Assembly: GCF_030913365.1 (NCBI RefSeq)
Contig: NZ_CP133160.1
Coordinates: 3,758,001-3,822,000 of the forward strand
Length of the DNA stretch: 64,000 nt
Origin: Stenotrophomonas sp. 24(2023)
GTDB taxonomy: Bacteria > Pseudomonadota > Gammaproteobacteria > Xanthomonadales > Xanthomonadaceae
Reading direction: 5' to 3'
Both the position numbers and the translations under genes were made by a program. Each line of letters opens with the position of its first letter. Positions within the stretch are counted from its first letter, which is position 1. Under the pieces are notes generated by a model. The model had not been told where the DNA came from and searched no databases. It saw only the letters and a list, made by a program, of their open reading frames with translations. Positions 34,579-43,258 of this stretch are shown piece by piece.

Positions 34579-34612
34579 GGAATGTGGTTCCGTGGGTGCG
34601 GGGAAGGGCGGA

Positions 34613-35200
34613 TCAGGCGATCTGCTGGAACGGGTGGCTGGCGCCACGCGCGATCTTGCTCTGGTCGAACAGGCGCAGGATCGGGAAGTCGACATCGTTG
34701 CGCGACACCTTCCACAGGTAGTTGGTGAGGAAATTCAGCACCAGGTGGCCGAATACTTCGACGATGTCCTCATCGCCCCAGCCGGCGTCCTTGACCGCCT
34801 GCAGTTCCGCATCGGTCACATCGCCCTTGTGGCGCACCAGCACCAGCACGAAATCGAGCAGTGCCTGTTCCTTCGGGTCGGTGGACTTGCCGTGGCGGGC
34901 CAGTGCGATGTCCTCGTCGGTCAGCTTCTGCAGCTTGCCGATCGCGCCGAGCAGGGAAATGCAGTATTCGCAGCCGTTCTCTTCGCCGATGGCCAGGCCG
35001 ATCTTGCGGGCCAGCTGCTTGCTGAAGCGGCCGTCGGTGAGGTTCTGGAACAGGGTGAGGTAGCTGTCCAGGGTGGCCGGCGAATTGGCCAGGGCCGTCA
35101 TGATGACCGGCAGCTTGCCGAACTTGGCGGCGGTGCGGTCCAGCAGCGGTTGCTGGGCCGGGGTGGCCGTAGCCGGGGTAACAAGGGCGAGACGGGACAT
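34613..35200 (-). CDS. Carboxymuconolactone decarboxylase/AhpD-like protein
   Basis: 195-residue all-helical protein with the redox motif GEENGCEYCISLLGA (Cys77 and Cys80 preceded by Glu73/74). In AhpD a His normally follows four residues after the second Cys; here that position is Leu84, so the proton relay may differ. Family members are peroxidase reductants or stress proteins. The start has GGAG ahead of it and faces the TetR operators at 35229-35308. It leads the two-gene unit with the exported hydrolase. Confidence 0.88.
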   Translation of the reverse strand: MSRLALVTPATATPAQQPLLDRTAAKFGKLPVIMTALANSPATLDSYLTLFQNLTDGRFSKQLARKIGLAIGEENGCEYCISLLGAIGKLQKLTDEDIALARHGKSTDPKEQALLDFVLVLVRHKGDVTDAELQAVKDAGWGDEDIVEVFGHLVLNFLTNYLWKVSRNDVDFPILRLFDQSKIARGASHPFQQIA

Positions 35201-35228
35201 GGCGGAACTCCGTGAATGAGGGGTTTAA

Positions 35229-35308
35229 ATGTACCGAACAGTCGGTACATATAAATTCAAGCCGAACGATCGGTCCAAGTCAAGCTTTAAATGTACCGAT
35301 CGATCGGT
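35229..35308. promoter_or_regulatory. Cluster of three TetR-type operators
   Basis: ATGTACCGA-ACAG-TCGGTACAT (35229-35250) is a perfect 9-bp inverted repeat. CCGA-ACGA-TCGG (35262-35273) is a shorter version and ACCGATCGATCGGT (35295-35308) a perfect 14-bp palindrome within ATGTACCGATCGATCGGTTACT. All share the ACCGA-N4-TCGGT core and lie between the divergent AhpD-like and TetR genes. Confidence 0.8.
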
Positions 35309-35333
35309 TACTGTTCAGCCCGGAGGTGCACCC

Positions 35334-35909
35334 ATGCCCCAGGTCAAGAAAATCGATGACGCGGCCCTGCTGGACCGCTTGGCGCTGACGTTCAAGGACG
35401 TCGGCTTTGAAGGGGCGTCGCTGGCGGTGATTTCCGAAGCGACAGGCCTGAAGAAATCCAGCCTCTACCACCGCTTCCCCAACGGCAAGGAAGCAATGGC
35501 GCAGGAAGTGCTGGCCAACGTCAGCCGCACGCTGGAGGCGGAGGTGTTTCCGGCGCTGGCCGGTGCTGGCCCAGCCGCGGACAAGCTGGCCCGTTTCGTG
35601 GCGGCGATGGACGCGCAGTACGACCATGGCCGCCAGTCGTGCCTGCTGAACATGCTGACGCCGCCGCGCGGCACGCATAGCGGCTGCGGTGAGGCGATCA
35701 ACGGAATCTTCCAGCGCTTGCAGGCGGCGCTGAGCCAGGTGGCGCGCGCGCGCGGCATCGAAGCGGCGCGCGCGGACCTGTTGGCCGAGCAGATGCTGGT
35801 GGAGATGCACGGGGCACTGGTGGTGGCCCGTGGCATGGATGATCCGGCGGTGTTCCAGCGAGCCATGGCACGCCTGCCGCGGATCATCCTCGACGCCCCG
35901 ATGGACTGA
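35334..35909 (+). CDS. TetR-family repressor
   Basis: 191 residues. The N-terminal HTH is SLAVISEATGLKKSSLYHRF, followed by the usual PNGKEAMAQEVL helix, and a variable C-terminal ligand domain with a Cys in RQSCLLNML. I start at ATG 35334 because of GGAGG just upstream; in-frame codons before it lie inside the operators. It is divergent from the AhpD-like and hydrolase genes and probably represses both itself and them through the three operators between them. Confidence 0.92.
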   Translation: MPQVKKIDDAALLDRLALTFKDVGFEGASLAVISEATGLKKSSLYHRFPNGKEAMAQEVLANVSRTLEAEVFPALAGAGPAADKLARFVAAMDAQYDHGRQSCLLNMLTPPRGTHSGCGEAINGIFQRLQAALSQVARARGIEAARADLLAEQMLVEMHGALVVARGMDDPAVFQRAMARLPRIILDAPMD

Positions 35910-35943
35910 GGGCGCGTGCGGTTGTGCGGCGCGCGCCGGCGCG

Positions 35944-36777
35944 TCAGCCGTCGGTGGAACGGGTCAGCGCTTCCCAGGCATCGATCTGCGCGCTCATCGC
36001 GGCCAGCTTGTCGCGTACCAGCTGCAACGCGTCGCTGCCCAGCAGCAGGTGGGCAGGCGGTGCGTCGCTGGCGATCACCTGCAGCATCGCGCGTGCGGCC
36101 TTGGCCGGGTCGCCCAGCTGGTGGCCGCTCTTGGCTTCGCGCGCCTGGCGGATCGGGTCGAACAGCGCATCGTAGTCGGCGATGCTGCGCGGTGCGCGCA
36201 CCATCGAACGGCCGGCCCAGTCGGTGCGGAACGAACCGGGTGCCACGGCGGTGACGTGGATGCCGAACGGCTGCACTTCCTTGCCCAGCACTTCGGAAAT
36301 GCCTTCCAGCGCGAACTTGCTGCCGCAGTAGTAGGCGATGCCGGGCATGGTGATGAAGCCGCCCATCGAGGTGATGTTGAGGATGTGGCCCGCACGGCGT
36401 GCACGCATGTACGGCAGCACGGCCTTGGCCATCGCCACGGCGCCGAACACGTTGACGTCGAACTGCTGGCGCATGTCCTGCAGCGGGGATTCTTCCAGGA
36501 TGCCTTCCTGGCCGTAGCCGGCGTTGTTGACCAGTACGTCGATGGCACCGATGTCGGCCTCGATGCCCTCGACCAGGGCAGGTATGGCGGCGCTGTCGGT
36601 GACGTCGAGCACGCGGGCGATGGCGCGCGTGGGATGCAGGTGTTCAAACGGCGGGCAGGCGTCATGGCGGCGCACGGTGCCGATGACCGTGTGCCCGGCC
36701 TGCAGTGCTTCGCGGGCCAGGGCCAGGCCGAAGCCGCTGCTGACGCCGGTGATGAGGATGCGCTTGGAGGAGGTCAT
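35944..36777 (-). CDS. Short-chain dehydrogenase/reductase
   Basis: 277-residue classical SDR. The NAD(P)-binding motif is TGVSSGFGLA (residues 10-19), NNAGYGQEG follows the fourth strand, and the catalytic pair is Tyr150-x3-Lys154 in YCGSKFALEG. It belongs to the group of oxidoreductases with a His/Phe-rich C-terminus used on aldehydes and ketones; the substrate is unknown. Divergent from the AraC gene at 36885, which likely regulates it. The frame continues upstream of the ATG but the family start is MTSSKRILITG. Confidence 0.9.
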   Translation of the reverse strand: MTSSKRILITGVSSGFGLALAREALQAGHTVIGTVRRHDACPPFEHLHPTRAIARVLDVTDSAAIPALVEGIEADIGAIDVLVNNAGYGQEGILEESPLQDMRQQFDVNVFGAVAMAKAVLPYMRARRAGHILNITSMGGFITMPGIAYYCGSKFALEGISEVLGKEVQPFGIHVTAVAPGSFRTDWAGRSMVRAPRSIADYDALFDPIRQAREAKSGHQLGDPAKAARAMLQVIASDAPPAHLLLGSDALQLVRDKLAAMSAQIDAWEALTRSTDG

Positions 36778-36842
36778 GGTGGGCGGGAACCGGTGGGGAC
36801 AGGGCTTGCACGATAGTGCTTGAGCCATCGCTCGCCCACGCC

Positions 36843-36871
36843 TAGGATTGGCTTTTTATTGCCTATTCCTA
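36843..36871. promoter_or_regulatory. Imperfect inverted repeat between SDR and AraC genes
   Basis: TAGGATTGGC and GCCTATTCCTA face each other across an AT-rich spacer (TTTTTATT). Position in the 107-bp divergent gap suggests a promoter/operator region for the AraC regulator or its target. Weak call. Confidence 0.4.
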
Positions 36872-36884
36872 TGAGGCTGGTGCC

Positions 36885-37835
36885 ATGGCCGCCAACGACG
36901 ATCTTCAGCATGCGCGGACCGTGGCGCTGCTGCGCGCGCTGGCCCCGCAGGAGGGCTACACGCTGACCGCGCTGCCCGGCGTGCGCCTGCTGCGCTCGGA
37001 CCGGGCGCTGGCGCGCACGCCGGTGCTGTATGACCCGGGCATCGTGATCGTCTGCCAGGGCATCAAGCGCGGCTTCCTGGGCGAGCAGGTCTACCAGTAC
37101 GACGCGCAGCACTACCTGGCGGTGTCGGTGCCGGTGCCGTTCACCATGGAAACGCTGGCAACGGCCGAGCAGCCGCTGCTGGCGATCTACCTGCACCTGG
37201 ATTTCGCGCTGGCGGCGGAGGTGATGCTGGCCATTGGCGATGCGCCTTCCGGCGCCCGCAGCGGCGACGACGCGGCGCAGAGCATGATGGCCAGCCCGAT
37301 GGATGCGCCGATGCGCGATGCGGTGCAGCGCCTGCTGGAAACACTGGGCGATCCGCTGGAAGCGGCCGTACTGGGCTCGGCGCGGCTGCGCGAGCTCTAC
37401 TTCCGGGTGCTGACCGGCGCGCAGGGCGATGCGCTGCGCGAGGCGCTGGCGATGCGTGGCCAGTTCGGCAGGATCGGTAGAGCCCTGCGGTACATCCACA
37501 CCCATTACGCGCAGCCGCTGGATCTGGCGTTGCTGGCTGCCGAGGCGGGCATGAGCGTGCCCAGCTTCCATGGCCACTTCAAGGCGGTGACCCGTACCTC
37601 GCCGATGCAGTACGTGAAATCGACGCGGCTGCATCAGGCGCGCCTGTTGATGGTGCGCGAGGGCCATGCCGCCGAAGCGGCCAGCCACGCGGTGGGCTAT
37701 GCCAGTGCCTCGCAGTTCAGCCGTGAATTCAAGCGCCTGTTCGGTCGCTCACCGCGGGCCGAAGCGCAGCGCCTGCGCAGCAGTTTCGCGGTGCCGCCGG
37801 CCTTTGCCGATGCGGTGTTTGTGTCGTCGCATTGA
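36885..37835 (+). CDS. AraC-family regulator (AraC_N type)
   Basis: 316 residues. The N-terminal AraC_N domain contains PVLYDPGIVIVCQGIKRGFLG-type sequence (residues 46-66) and the segment YLAVSVPVPFTMET. The C-terminal HTH pair includes AAEAGMSVPSFHGHFKAV and HAVGYASASQFSREFKRLFG. Regulators with this N-terminal domain usually sit beside an oxidoreductase they control, here the divergent SDR gene. Confidence 0.92.
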   Translation: MAANDDLQHARTVALLRALAPQEGYTLTALPGVRLLRSDRALARTPVLYDPGIVIVCQGIKRGFLGEQVYQYDAQHYLAVSVPVPFTMETLATAEQPLLAIYLHLDFALAAEVMLAIGDAPSGARSGDDAAQSMMASPMDAPMRDAVQRLLETLGDPLEAAVLGSARLRELYFRVLTGAQGDALREALAMRGQFGRIGRALRYIHTHYAQPLDLALLAAEAGMSVPSFHGHFKAVTRTSPMQYVKSTRLHQARLLMVREGHAAEAASHAVGYASASQFSREFKRLFGRSPRAEAQRLRSSFAVPPAFADAVFVSSH

Positions 37836-37839
37836 ACGA

Positions 37840-38742
37840 TCAGCGCAGCCCCGACCGGAACCACTCGGCCAGGAAATCCGACAGCGCACGCATCTTCGCC
37901 GAGAGCTGGTGACGGGTGGGATAGACCAGCTTCACCCCGGCCGGGGGCAGCAACCAGCCCGGCAGCACGGCCTGCAGCCGGCCGCTGGCCAGGTGTGGGC
38001 CGGCATCCCATTGCGAGCGCACCACGATGCCGTGGCCGTCCAGCGCCCAGCCCGTGGCGGCGGTGCCATCGTTGGTGCTGAGCATGCCGCGTACCTTCAC
38101 GCTTTCCTGGCGGCCGTCACGCTGGAAATGCCAGGTGCCGTAGGTTTCATCGCTTTCGCGGATGACGATGCAGGCATGGGCGGCCAGATCGGCAGGCTGG
38201 GTCGGGTGGCCGGCACGGGCCAGGTAGTCCGGCGAGGCGCAGGCTACGCGCTGGTTGTCCAGCAGGTGGCGCACGGTCAGGCGGGAATCGGGCGGATCAC
38301 CGATGCGGATGGCGGCGTCGAAGCCCTGTTCGACCAGGTTCACCGGGCGATCGGTCAGGTGCAGCTGCACTTCCACGTCGGGGTAGGCCTGGGCGAAGGC
38401 CGACACCGCCGGCGCGATCTGCTGGCGGCCAAAGCCCAGCGTGGCCGCCAGCCGCAGCAGCCCGCGCGGGGTGCTGCGCGCACCGGCGACCGTGCGTTCC
38501 AGGGCATCGAGATCGCCGAGGATCTTCGCGCCATCGAGCAGGTACAGTTCGCCTTCCGGGGTCAGGCTGAGGCGGCGCGTGGTCCGGTGCAGCAGGCGCA
38601 CGCCCAGCCGCTGTTCCAGCTGCGCCAGGCGACGGCTGACGGCGGGCGGGGTGAGGCCGATCTGCTGGGCCGTAGCGGCCATGCTGCCTTCCTTGACCAG
38701 CAGGGCGAAGAAGCGCAGGTCGGAGAAGCCGTCGCTGGCCAT
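37840..38742 (-). CDS. LysR-family transcriptional regulator
   Basis: 300 residues. N-terminal winged HTH: SDLRFFALLVKEGSMAATAQ and LTPPAVSRRLAQLEQRLGVR; C-terminal periplasmic-binding-like effector domain. Divergent from the hydrolase-leuC-leuD unit, with an ATTCGT-N11-ACGAAT LysR box touching its own start. It probably senses a substrate or intermediate of that unit. Confidence 0.93.
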   Translation of the reverse strand: MASDGFSDLRFFALLVKEGSMAATAQQIGLTPPAVSRRLAQLEQRLGVRLLHRTTRRLSLTPEGELYLLDGAKILGDLDALERTVAGARSTPRGLLRLAATLGFGRQQIAPAVSAFAQAYPDVEVQLHLTDRPVNLVEQGFDAAIRIGDPPDSRLTVRHLLDNQRVACASPDYLARAGHPTQPADLAAHACIVIRESDETYGTWHFQRDGRQESVKVRGMLSTNDGTAATGWALDGHGIVVRSQWDAGPHLASGRLQAVLPGWLLPPAGVKLVYPTRHQLSAKMRALSDFLAEWFRSGLR

Positions 38743-38745
38743 ATG

Positions 38746-38768
38746 ATTCGTGCCTCTGGTTTACGAAT
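38746..38768. promoter_or_regulatory. LysR-type box (T-N11-A)
   Basis: ATTCGT (38746-38751) and ACGAAT (38763-38768) are perfect inverted halves 11 bp apart, the classic LysR recognition arrangement. It lies 3 bp upstream of the lysR start codon and about 75 bp from the hydrolase start. Confidence 0.65.
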
Positions 38769-38842
38769 GTAGTGAATCCTGGTCGATTTATACCATCGGC
38801 TGCGGGGTATAGGCTGGGTGCCTGTGTTGACCGAGCCTGCCG

Positions 38843-39745
38843 ATGACCTCGCCCGACCTGTTTCCCGGCTTCACCGCCCAGGATCTGCCCACCGCCGATG
38901 GGCACCGCATCCACGTGCTGACAGGCGGGCAGGGGCCGGCCTTGCTGCTGCTGCATGGGCATCCGCAGACCTCGGCGATCTGGCACCGGGTGGCGCCGGT
39001 GCTGGCTGGCTACTTCACCGTGGTGCTGGCCGACCTGCGTGGCTATGGCGATTCGTCGCGACCGCACGGCGGCGATGACCACGCCGCCTACAGCAAGCGG
39101 GTGATGGCGCAGGACATGCTGGTGGTGATGCAGGCGCTGGGGCACGCGCGGTTTTCCGTACTGGCGCACGATCGCGGTGCGCGCGTGGCGCACCGCTTGG
39201 CCGCTGATCATCCGCAGGCGGTGCGGCGCATGGTGCTGCTGGACATCGCGCCGACCCTGGCGATGTATGCGCAGGCCGGTGAGGCGTTTGCGCGCGCGTA
39301 CTGGCACTGGTTCTTCCTGATCCAGCCGGCGCCGTTGCCGGAGCGCCTGATCGAGGCCGACCCGGCGGCCTACGTGCGCGATGTGATGGGGCGGCGCAGT
39401 GCCGGGCTGGCGCCGTTCGACCCGCGCGCGCTGCAGGACTACATCCGCTGCCTGTCGCTGCCCGGCAGCGCCCACGGCATCTGCGAGGACTACCGGGCGG
39501 CTGCCGGCATCGACCTGGACCACGACCGAGCCGACCGCGATGCCGGGCGCCTGCTGAACCTGCCGCTGCTGGTGCTGTGGGGCGAGCAGGGCGTGGTGCA
39601 CCGCTGCTTCGCGCCGCTGGCCGAATGGCAGCAGGTGGCCAGCGATGTGCGCGGGCACCCATTGCCCTGCGGGCACTACATCGCCGAGGAAGCGCCGCAG
39701 GCGCTGCTGGAAGCCGCGTTGCCGTTCCTGCTGGAGACGCACTGA
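38843..39745 (+). CDS. Alpha/beta hydrolase, haloacetate dehalogenase-like
   Basis: 300 residues. HGHPQTSAIWHRV (38-50) is the oxyanion and cap-entry motif of fluoroacetate dehalogenases, DLRGYGDSSRP follows, and Asp110 in AHDRGARVAHRLA is the nucleophile of this family (DRGxR). The His is in LPCGHYIAEE. The DRGAR form and WGEQG in place of WG-D are departures from characterised dehalogenases, so C-F or C-Cl cleavage is not certain; an epoxide or ester substrate is possible. It ends immediately before leuC (TGA-ATG), indicating one transcript with the leuCD-like genes. Confidence 0.85.
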   Translation: MTSPDLFPGFTAQDLPTADGHRIHVLTGGQGPALLLLHGHPQTSAIWHRVAPVLAGYFTVVLADLRGYGDSSRPHGGDDHAAYSKRVMAQDMLVVMQALGHARFSVLAHDRGARVAHRLAADHPQAVRRMVLLDIAPTLAMYAQAGEAFARAYWHWFFLIQPAPLPERLIEADPAAYVRDVMGRRSAGLAPFDPRALQDYIRCLSLPGSAHGICEDYRAAAGIDLDHDRADRDAGRLLNLPLLVLWGEQGVVHRCFAPLAEWQQVASDVRGHPLPCGHYIAEEAPQALLEAALPFLLETH

Positions 39746-41167
39746 ATGAACACCGCACCCCATACGCTGTACCGCAAGCTGGTGGCCACGCATACCGTGG
39801 CCACGCTGGATGCGCAGAACGTGCTGCTGTTCTGCGATCTGCACCTGATGAACGAATACACCAGCCCGCAGGCCTTCGCCGGGCTGCACGAACAAGGGCG
39901 CGACGTGCCGGTGCCCGGGCAGAACGTGGCGGTGGTCAGCCACATCATTCCGACCCACCCGGTGGCGCAGCGGGTGATCCGTGACCCGGCCTCGGCGCTG
40001 CAGGCGCGCAACCTGAAAGCCAACTGCGAGCGGCACGGCATCGCGCTGTTCGACACCAACGACCCGCTGCAGGGCATCGAGCACGTCATCGCGCCCGAGC
40101 ATGGCATGGTGCGGCCGGGCATGGTGATCCTGTGTGGTGACAGCCACACCACCACCTATGGTGCGCTGGGCGCGCTGGGCTTCGGCATCGGCACGTCCGA
40201 AGTGGAGCACGTGCTGGCCACGCAGACGCTGGTCTACCGGCTGGCGCGCGACATGCGCATCCGCGTGGATGGCACGCTGCCGCACGGCACCACGGCCAAG
40301 GACCTGGTGCTGCTGATCATCAGCCGCATCGGGGCACAGGGCGCACGCGGTTTCGTGGTGGAATTCTGCGGCAGTGCCATCGCCGCGCTGTCGGTGGAGG
40401 CACGCTTCACGCTGTGCAACATGGCCGTGGAAGCGGGCGCGCGTGGGGCGCTGATCGCCCCGGACCCGACGGCCATCGACTATGTGCTGGCACGCGCGCC
40501 GGACATCACTGGGGACGTGCGTGCACAGGCGCTGGCGCACTGGCACGGCCTGCACAGTGACACCGATGCCGTGTTCGAGGTGGAGCACGTGTTCGATGCT
40601 GCTGACGTGGTGCCGTATGTGACCTGGGGCACCAGCCCCGACCAGGCGGTGGCGGTGAACGCGCCGGTGCCACAACCGCAGGACCTGTCCGACGCGGTGC
40701 AACGGCACAGTGCCGAGCAGGCCCTGCGCTACACCGGGGTGCAGGCGGGCCAGCCGCTGGCGGGCGTGCCGGTGCAGCACGTGTTCATCGGTTCGTGCAC
40801 CAATGCCCGCATTGAAGACCTGCGCGAGGTGGACCGCATCATCGCCGGCCACCATGTGGCCGCTGGCGTACGGGCGATGGTGGTGCCCGGTTCCGGTGCG
40901 GTACGTGACCAGGCCGAGGCCGAGGGCATTGCCGCGCGCCTGCTGGCCGCCGGCTTCGAATGGCGGCAGCCGGGCTGCTCGATGTGCCTGGCGATGAACG
41001 ATGACGTGCTGGCGCCGGGGCAGCGCTGCGCTTCCACCACCAACCGCAATTTCGAAGGGCGGCAGGGGCGGGGGGCGATCACCCACCTGATGAGCCCGGC
41101 CATGGCGGCTGCGGCCGCCATCACCGGCTGCATCACCGATGTCCGTCAGCTTGGGAGCCTTGCATGA
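39746..41167 (+). CDS. LeuC-like aconitase-family dehydratase, large subunit
   Basis: 473 residues with the [4Fe-4S] cysteines Cys351 (GSCTNAR), Cys411 and Cys414 (GCSMC) and the substrate segment CGDSHTTTYGALGALGFGIG. It resembles 3-isopropylmalate dehydratase LeuC along its length. The loop usually reading DHNVPT is SHIIPTHP here (65-72), and the N-terminus NVLLFCDLHLMNEYTSP also differs. leuA and leuB are absent, and the partner upstream is a hydrolase. It may be a paralogue for another hydroxy-acid (citraconate/2-methylmalate type) rather than leucine synthesis; leuC is used only as a descriptive label. Confidence 0.85.
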   Translation: MNTAPHTLYRKLVATHTVATLDAQNVLLFCDLHLMNEYTSPQAFAGLHEQGRDVPVPGQNVAVVSHIIPTHPVAQRVIRDPASALQARNLKANCERHGIALFDTNDPLQGIEHVIAPEHGMVRPGMVILCGDSHTTTYGALGALGFGIGTSEVEHVLATQTLVYRLARDMRIRVDGTLPHGTTAKDLVLLIISRIGAQGARGFVVEFCGSAIAALSVEARFTLCNMAVEAGARGALIAPDPTAIDYVLARAPDITGDVRAQALAHWHGLHSDTDAVFEVEHVFDAADVVPYVTWGTSPDQAVAVNAPVPQPQDLSDAVQRHSAEQALRYTGVQAGQPLAGVPVQHVFIGSCTNARIEDLREVDRIIAGHHVAAGVRAMVVPGSGAVRDQAEAEGIAARLLAAGFEWRQPGCSMCLAMNDDVLAPGQRCASTTNRNFEGRQGRGAITHLMSPAMAAAAAITGCITDVRQLGSLA

Positions 41168-41814
41168 ACACCACCAACGACGCTGCCTGCCTGCACGGCC
41201 ATGCGGCGATGATCGACATTGCCAACCTGGACACCGACCAGATCATGCCCAAGCAGTTCCTGCGTGGCATCGACAAGGCCGGGCTTGCACAGGGGCTGCT
41301 GTATGACCTGCGCTTCGACGGTGACGGCCAGCTGCGCGAGGATTTCGTGCTGAACCGGCCCGCCTTCGCCGGCACCGATGTGCTGCTGGCCGCGAGCAAC
41401 TTCGGTTGCGGCTCCAGCCGCGAGCATGCGGTGTGGGGATTGCAGCAGTACGGCATCCGCGCGGTCATCGCGTCGAGCTTCGGTGAGATCTTCTACTCCA
41501 ACGCGATGAACAACCGGCTGCTGCTGGCGATGGTGGCCGAGGCGGACGCGCAGCATTTCATGCAGCTGGCGCGGGAGGCGGATGCACCGCTGGTGGTGGA
41601 GATCGACGTGGCGCAGCAGCAGGTCCGCTGTGGCGGGCATGTGGCCGCGTTCACGCTGTCTGACCGGCACCGCCATATGTTCCTGGAAGGGCTGGACATC
41701 ATCGGCGCGTCACTGGCGTACCGCGAGCGGATCGATGCGTTCGCCGCACGGCATTGGCAGCAGCACCCGTGGTTGCAGGATGTGGCACGACGCACGCGGG
41801 AACGGCTGGGGTGA
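41164..41814 (+). CDS. LeuD-like aconitase-family dehydratase, small subunit
   Basis: 216 residues of the swivelling domain, with NLDTDQIMPKQFLRGIDKAG and NFGCGSSREHAVWGLQQYGI as in LeuD. It overlaps the large-subunit gene by 4 bp, so the two form one enzyme. Length and motifs are normal. As the pair lacks leuA and leuB and follows a hydrolase under a LysR gene, the physiological substrate may not be isopropylmalate. Confidence 0.88.
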   Translation: MNTTNDAACLHGHAAMIDIANLDTDQIMPKQFLRGIDKAGLAQGLLYDLRFDGDGQLREDFVLNRPAFAGTDVLLAASNFGCGSSREHAVWGLQQYGIRAVIASSFGEIFYSNAMNNRLLLAMVAEADAQHFMQLAREADAPLVVEIDVAQQQVRCGGHVAAFTLSDRHRHMFLEGLDIIGASLAYRERIDAFAARHWQQHPWLQDVARRTRERLG

Positions 41815-41830
41815 GTGGGGGAAGGATCTG

Positions 41831-41857
41831 GTAGAGCCGGCTGTTGGTCGATGCTAC
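41831..41857. repeat. Possible REP-like stem with GTAG/CTAC ends
   Basis: GTAGAGCCGGCTGTTGGTCG...CTAC in the gap after leuD starts with the GTAG tetranucleotide seen at the foot of REP (SMAG-type) repeats of S. maltophilia. Internal pairing is poor, so this may be a degenerate copy or coincidence. Confidence 0.3.
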
Positions 41858-41921
41858 AGCGCTGCATCCCGCCCCGGTCTGGATTCCAGTTCCTTCCGGG
41901 TGCGCGCGCCCTACCTGCGCA

Positions 41922-42890
41922 TCACCGATGCTGCTCGCGATACGCGGTAGGGCTGTGTTCGGTATGGCCCCTGAAATGCCGCCGGAACGATTCCTGTGAA
42001 CCAAACCCGGCCTGTTCGGCTACCCAGTGCAGGGGGCGGTCGGTGGTTTCCAGCAGTTCACGTGCATAGGCCACGCGCTCGCGGATCAGCCAATCGATCG
42101 GCGACAGGCCGGTGGCCTCCAGGAACTGCCGTTGCAGGGTGCGTTGGCTCAATGCGGCCTGTTCGGACAGGCTCTTCAACGAATGCGCATCGCGCAGGTT
42201 GCGCCGCATCCACTCCATCAACCGTGCCAGCCGTGTGGGCTCGCCTGCGGGGATGGCGCGGGTGACGCGCTGACTGCGCTCGGCATCGCGCCACGGCGCC
42301 AGGACCAGCCGTTCGGCCACCAGGTTGGCCACGCGCGCGCCGTAGTCCTTGCGCACCATGTGCAGCATCATGTCCATGCCGGTGGCCGAACCGGCCGAGG
42401 TGATGACGCTGCCGGTGTCGACGTACAGCACGTCTTCACGCACGCACACCTGTGGGAATGCCTGTGCCAGTGCGGCGGTCAGCCGCCAGTGGGTGGTGGC
42501 GCTGCGGCCGTCGAGCAGCCCGGCCCAGGCCAGCACGAAGGCGCCGGAGCAGATCGACGCGATGCGCGCCCCCCGTGTGTGGGCGCGGTTCAGCGCATCC
42601 AGCAGCGCCTGCGGCGGCCGCTCGGCCGGGTCACGCCAGCCCGGCACCAGCACGATGTCGGCATCCTCCACTGCGTCCAACCCATAGGGCAGCTGCACCT
42701 GCGTGCTGCCCAGCATGCGCAGGGCACCGGGTTCGGCGGCGCACAGCCGGGTGCTGTACCAGGACACGCCCAGCTCCGGCCGTACCGGAGCGAACAGGCC
42801 AACCGCGCAGCCGAATTCGAACAGGCCCTGGCCATGGCAGGCGACGATGGCGACGGTCGGGGCGTCGCTGGGAATGGGCGCGGCACTCAT
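41922..42890 (-). CDS. GlxA/FtrA-type AraC regulator with DJ-1/PfpI domain
   Basis: 322 residues. The N-terminal ~190 residues form a DJ-1/PfpI-like domain (VAIVACHGQGLFEFGCAVG, DIVLVPGWRD and the elbow SICSGAFVLAWAG with Cys), and the C-terminal AraC HTH pair includes AALSQRTLQRQFLEATGLSP and WVAEQAGFGSQESFRRHFRG. Regulators of this architecture (FtrA, GlxA, ArgR-like) control catabolic operons. It is divergent from the sulfur-salvage-like cluster whose TonB receptor begins 368 bp away, so it could control it, but this is only position. Confidence 0.92.
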   Translation of the reverse strand: MSAAPIPSDAPTVAIVACHGQGLFEFGCAVGLFAPVRPELGVSWYSTRLCAAEPGALRMLGSTQVQLPYGLDAVEDADIVLVPGWRDPAERPPQALLDALNRAHTRGARIASICSGAFVLAWAGLLDGRSATTHWRLTAALAQAFPQVCVREDVLYVDTGSVITSAGSATGMDMMLHMVRKDYGARVANLVAERLVLAPWRDAERSQRVTRAIPAGEPTRLARLMEWMRRNLRDAHSLKSLSEQAALSQRTLQRQFLEATGLSPIDWLIRERVAYARELLETTDRPLHWVAEQAGFGSQESFRRHFRGHTEHSPTAYREQHR

Positions 42891-43258
42891 GCGCTGATGC
42901 TAGCGGGCAACCCACGCGCAACGGGCGCGGCGCGGTTCTAAGCAGATGCCGGCGTGGCATGACCGGGGCAGGGCGCGCGGCCCGTGCGGCGGCAACCGGC
43001 GCAACGCCAGCCTAAGGTCATTCCCAACGGTCATGTGCGTGGCGCGATGTTGCGGGTCGCTGGCGTGATCGCGCCTGTGATGGCCGGCGCGCAGGCCCTT
43101 GAATGGAGGCGTGTCCTGCTCCGGATGAAACCGATGCCTGTCCTGCCCCTGCCGCGATGTCACGTGCGCTGCGCTGGAACTGCCGATTCCAGCTGATGCC
43201 TGCCCTGCGCGATGGCACCCGGTGCCACCGCTGTGATCCTCCTGCCCGATGAGCCCCC
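42891..43258 (+). other. Leader region of the TonB-receptor cluster
   Basis: 368 bp with no credible gene. It contains the hairpin GCTGGAA-CTGCCGA-TTCCAGC (43173-43193), a perfect 7-bp stem about 65 bp before the receptor start. No known riboswitch, LysR box or clear promoter was recognised. Confidence 0.4.

Noticed and set aside
38297..41086. 929-codon open frame antisense to leuC and the hydrolase
   Set aside because: It spans two well-supported genes on the other strand and part of lysR; low-complexity His/Arg/Gln product.
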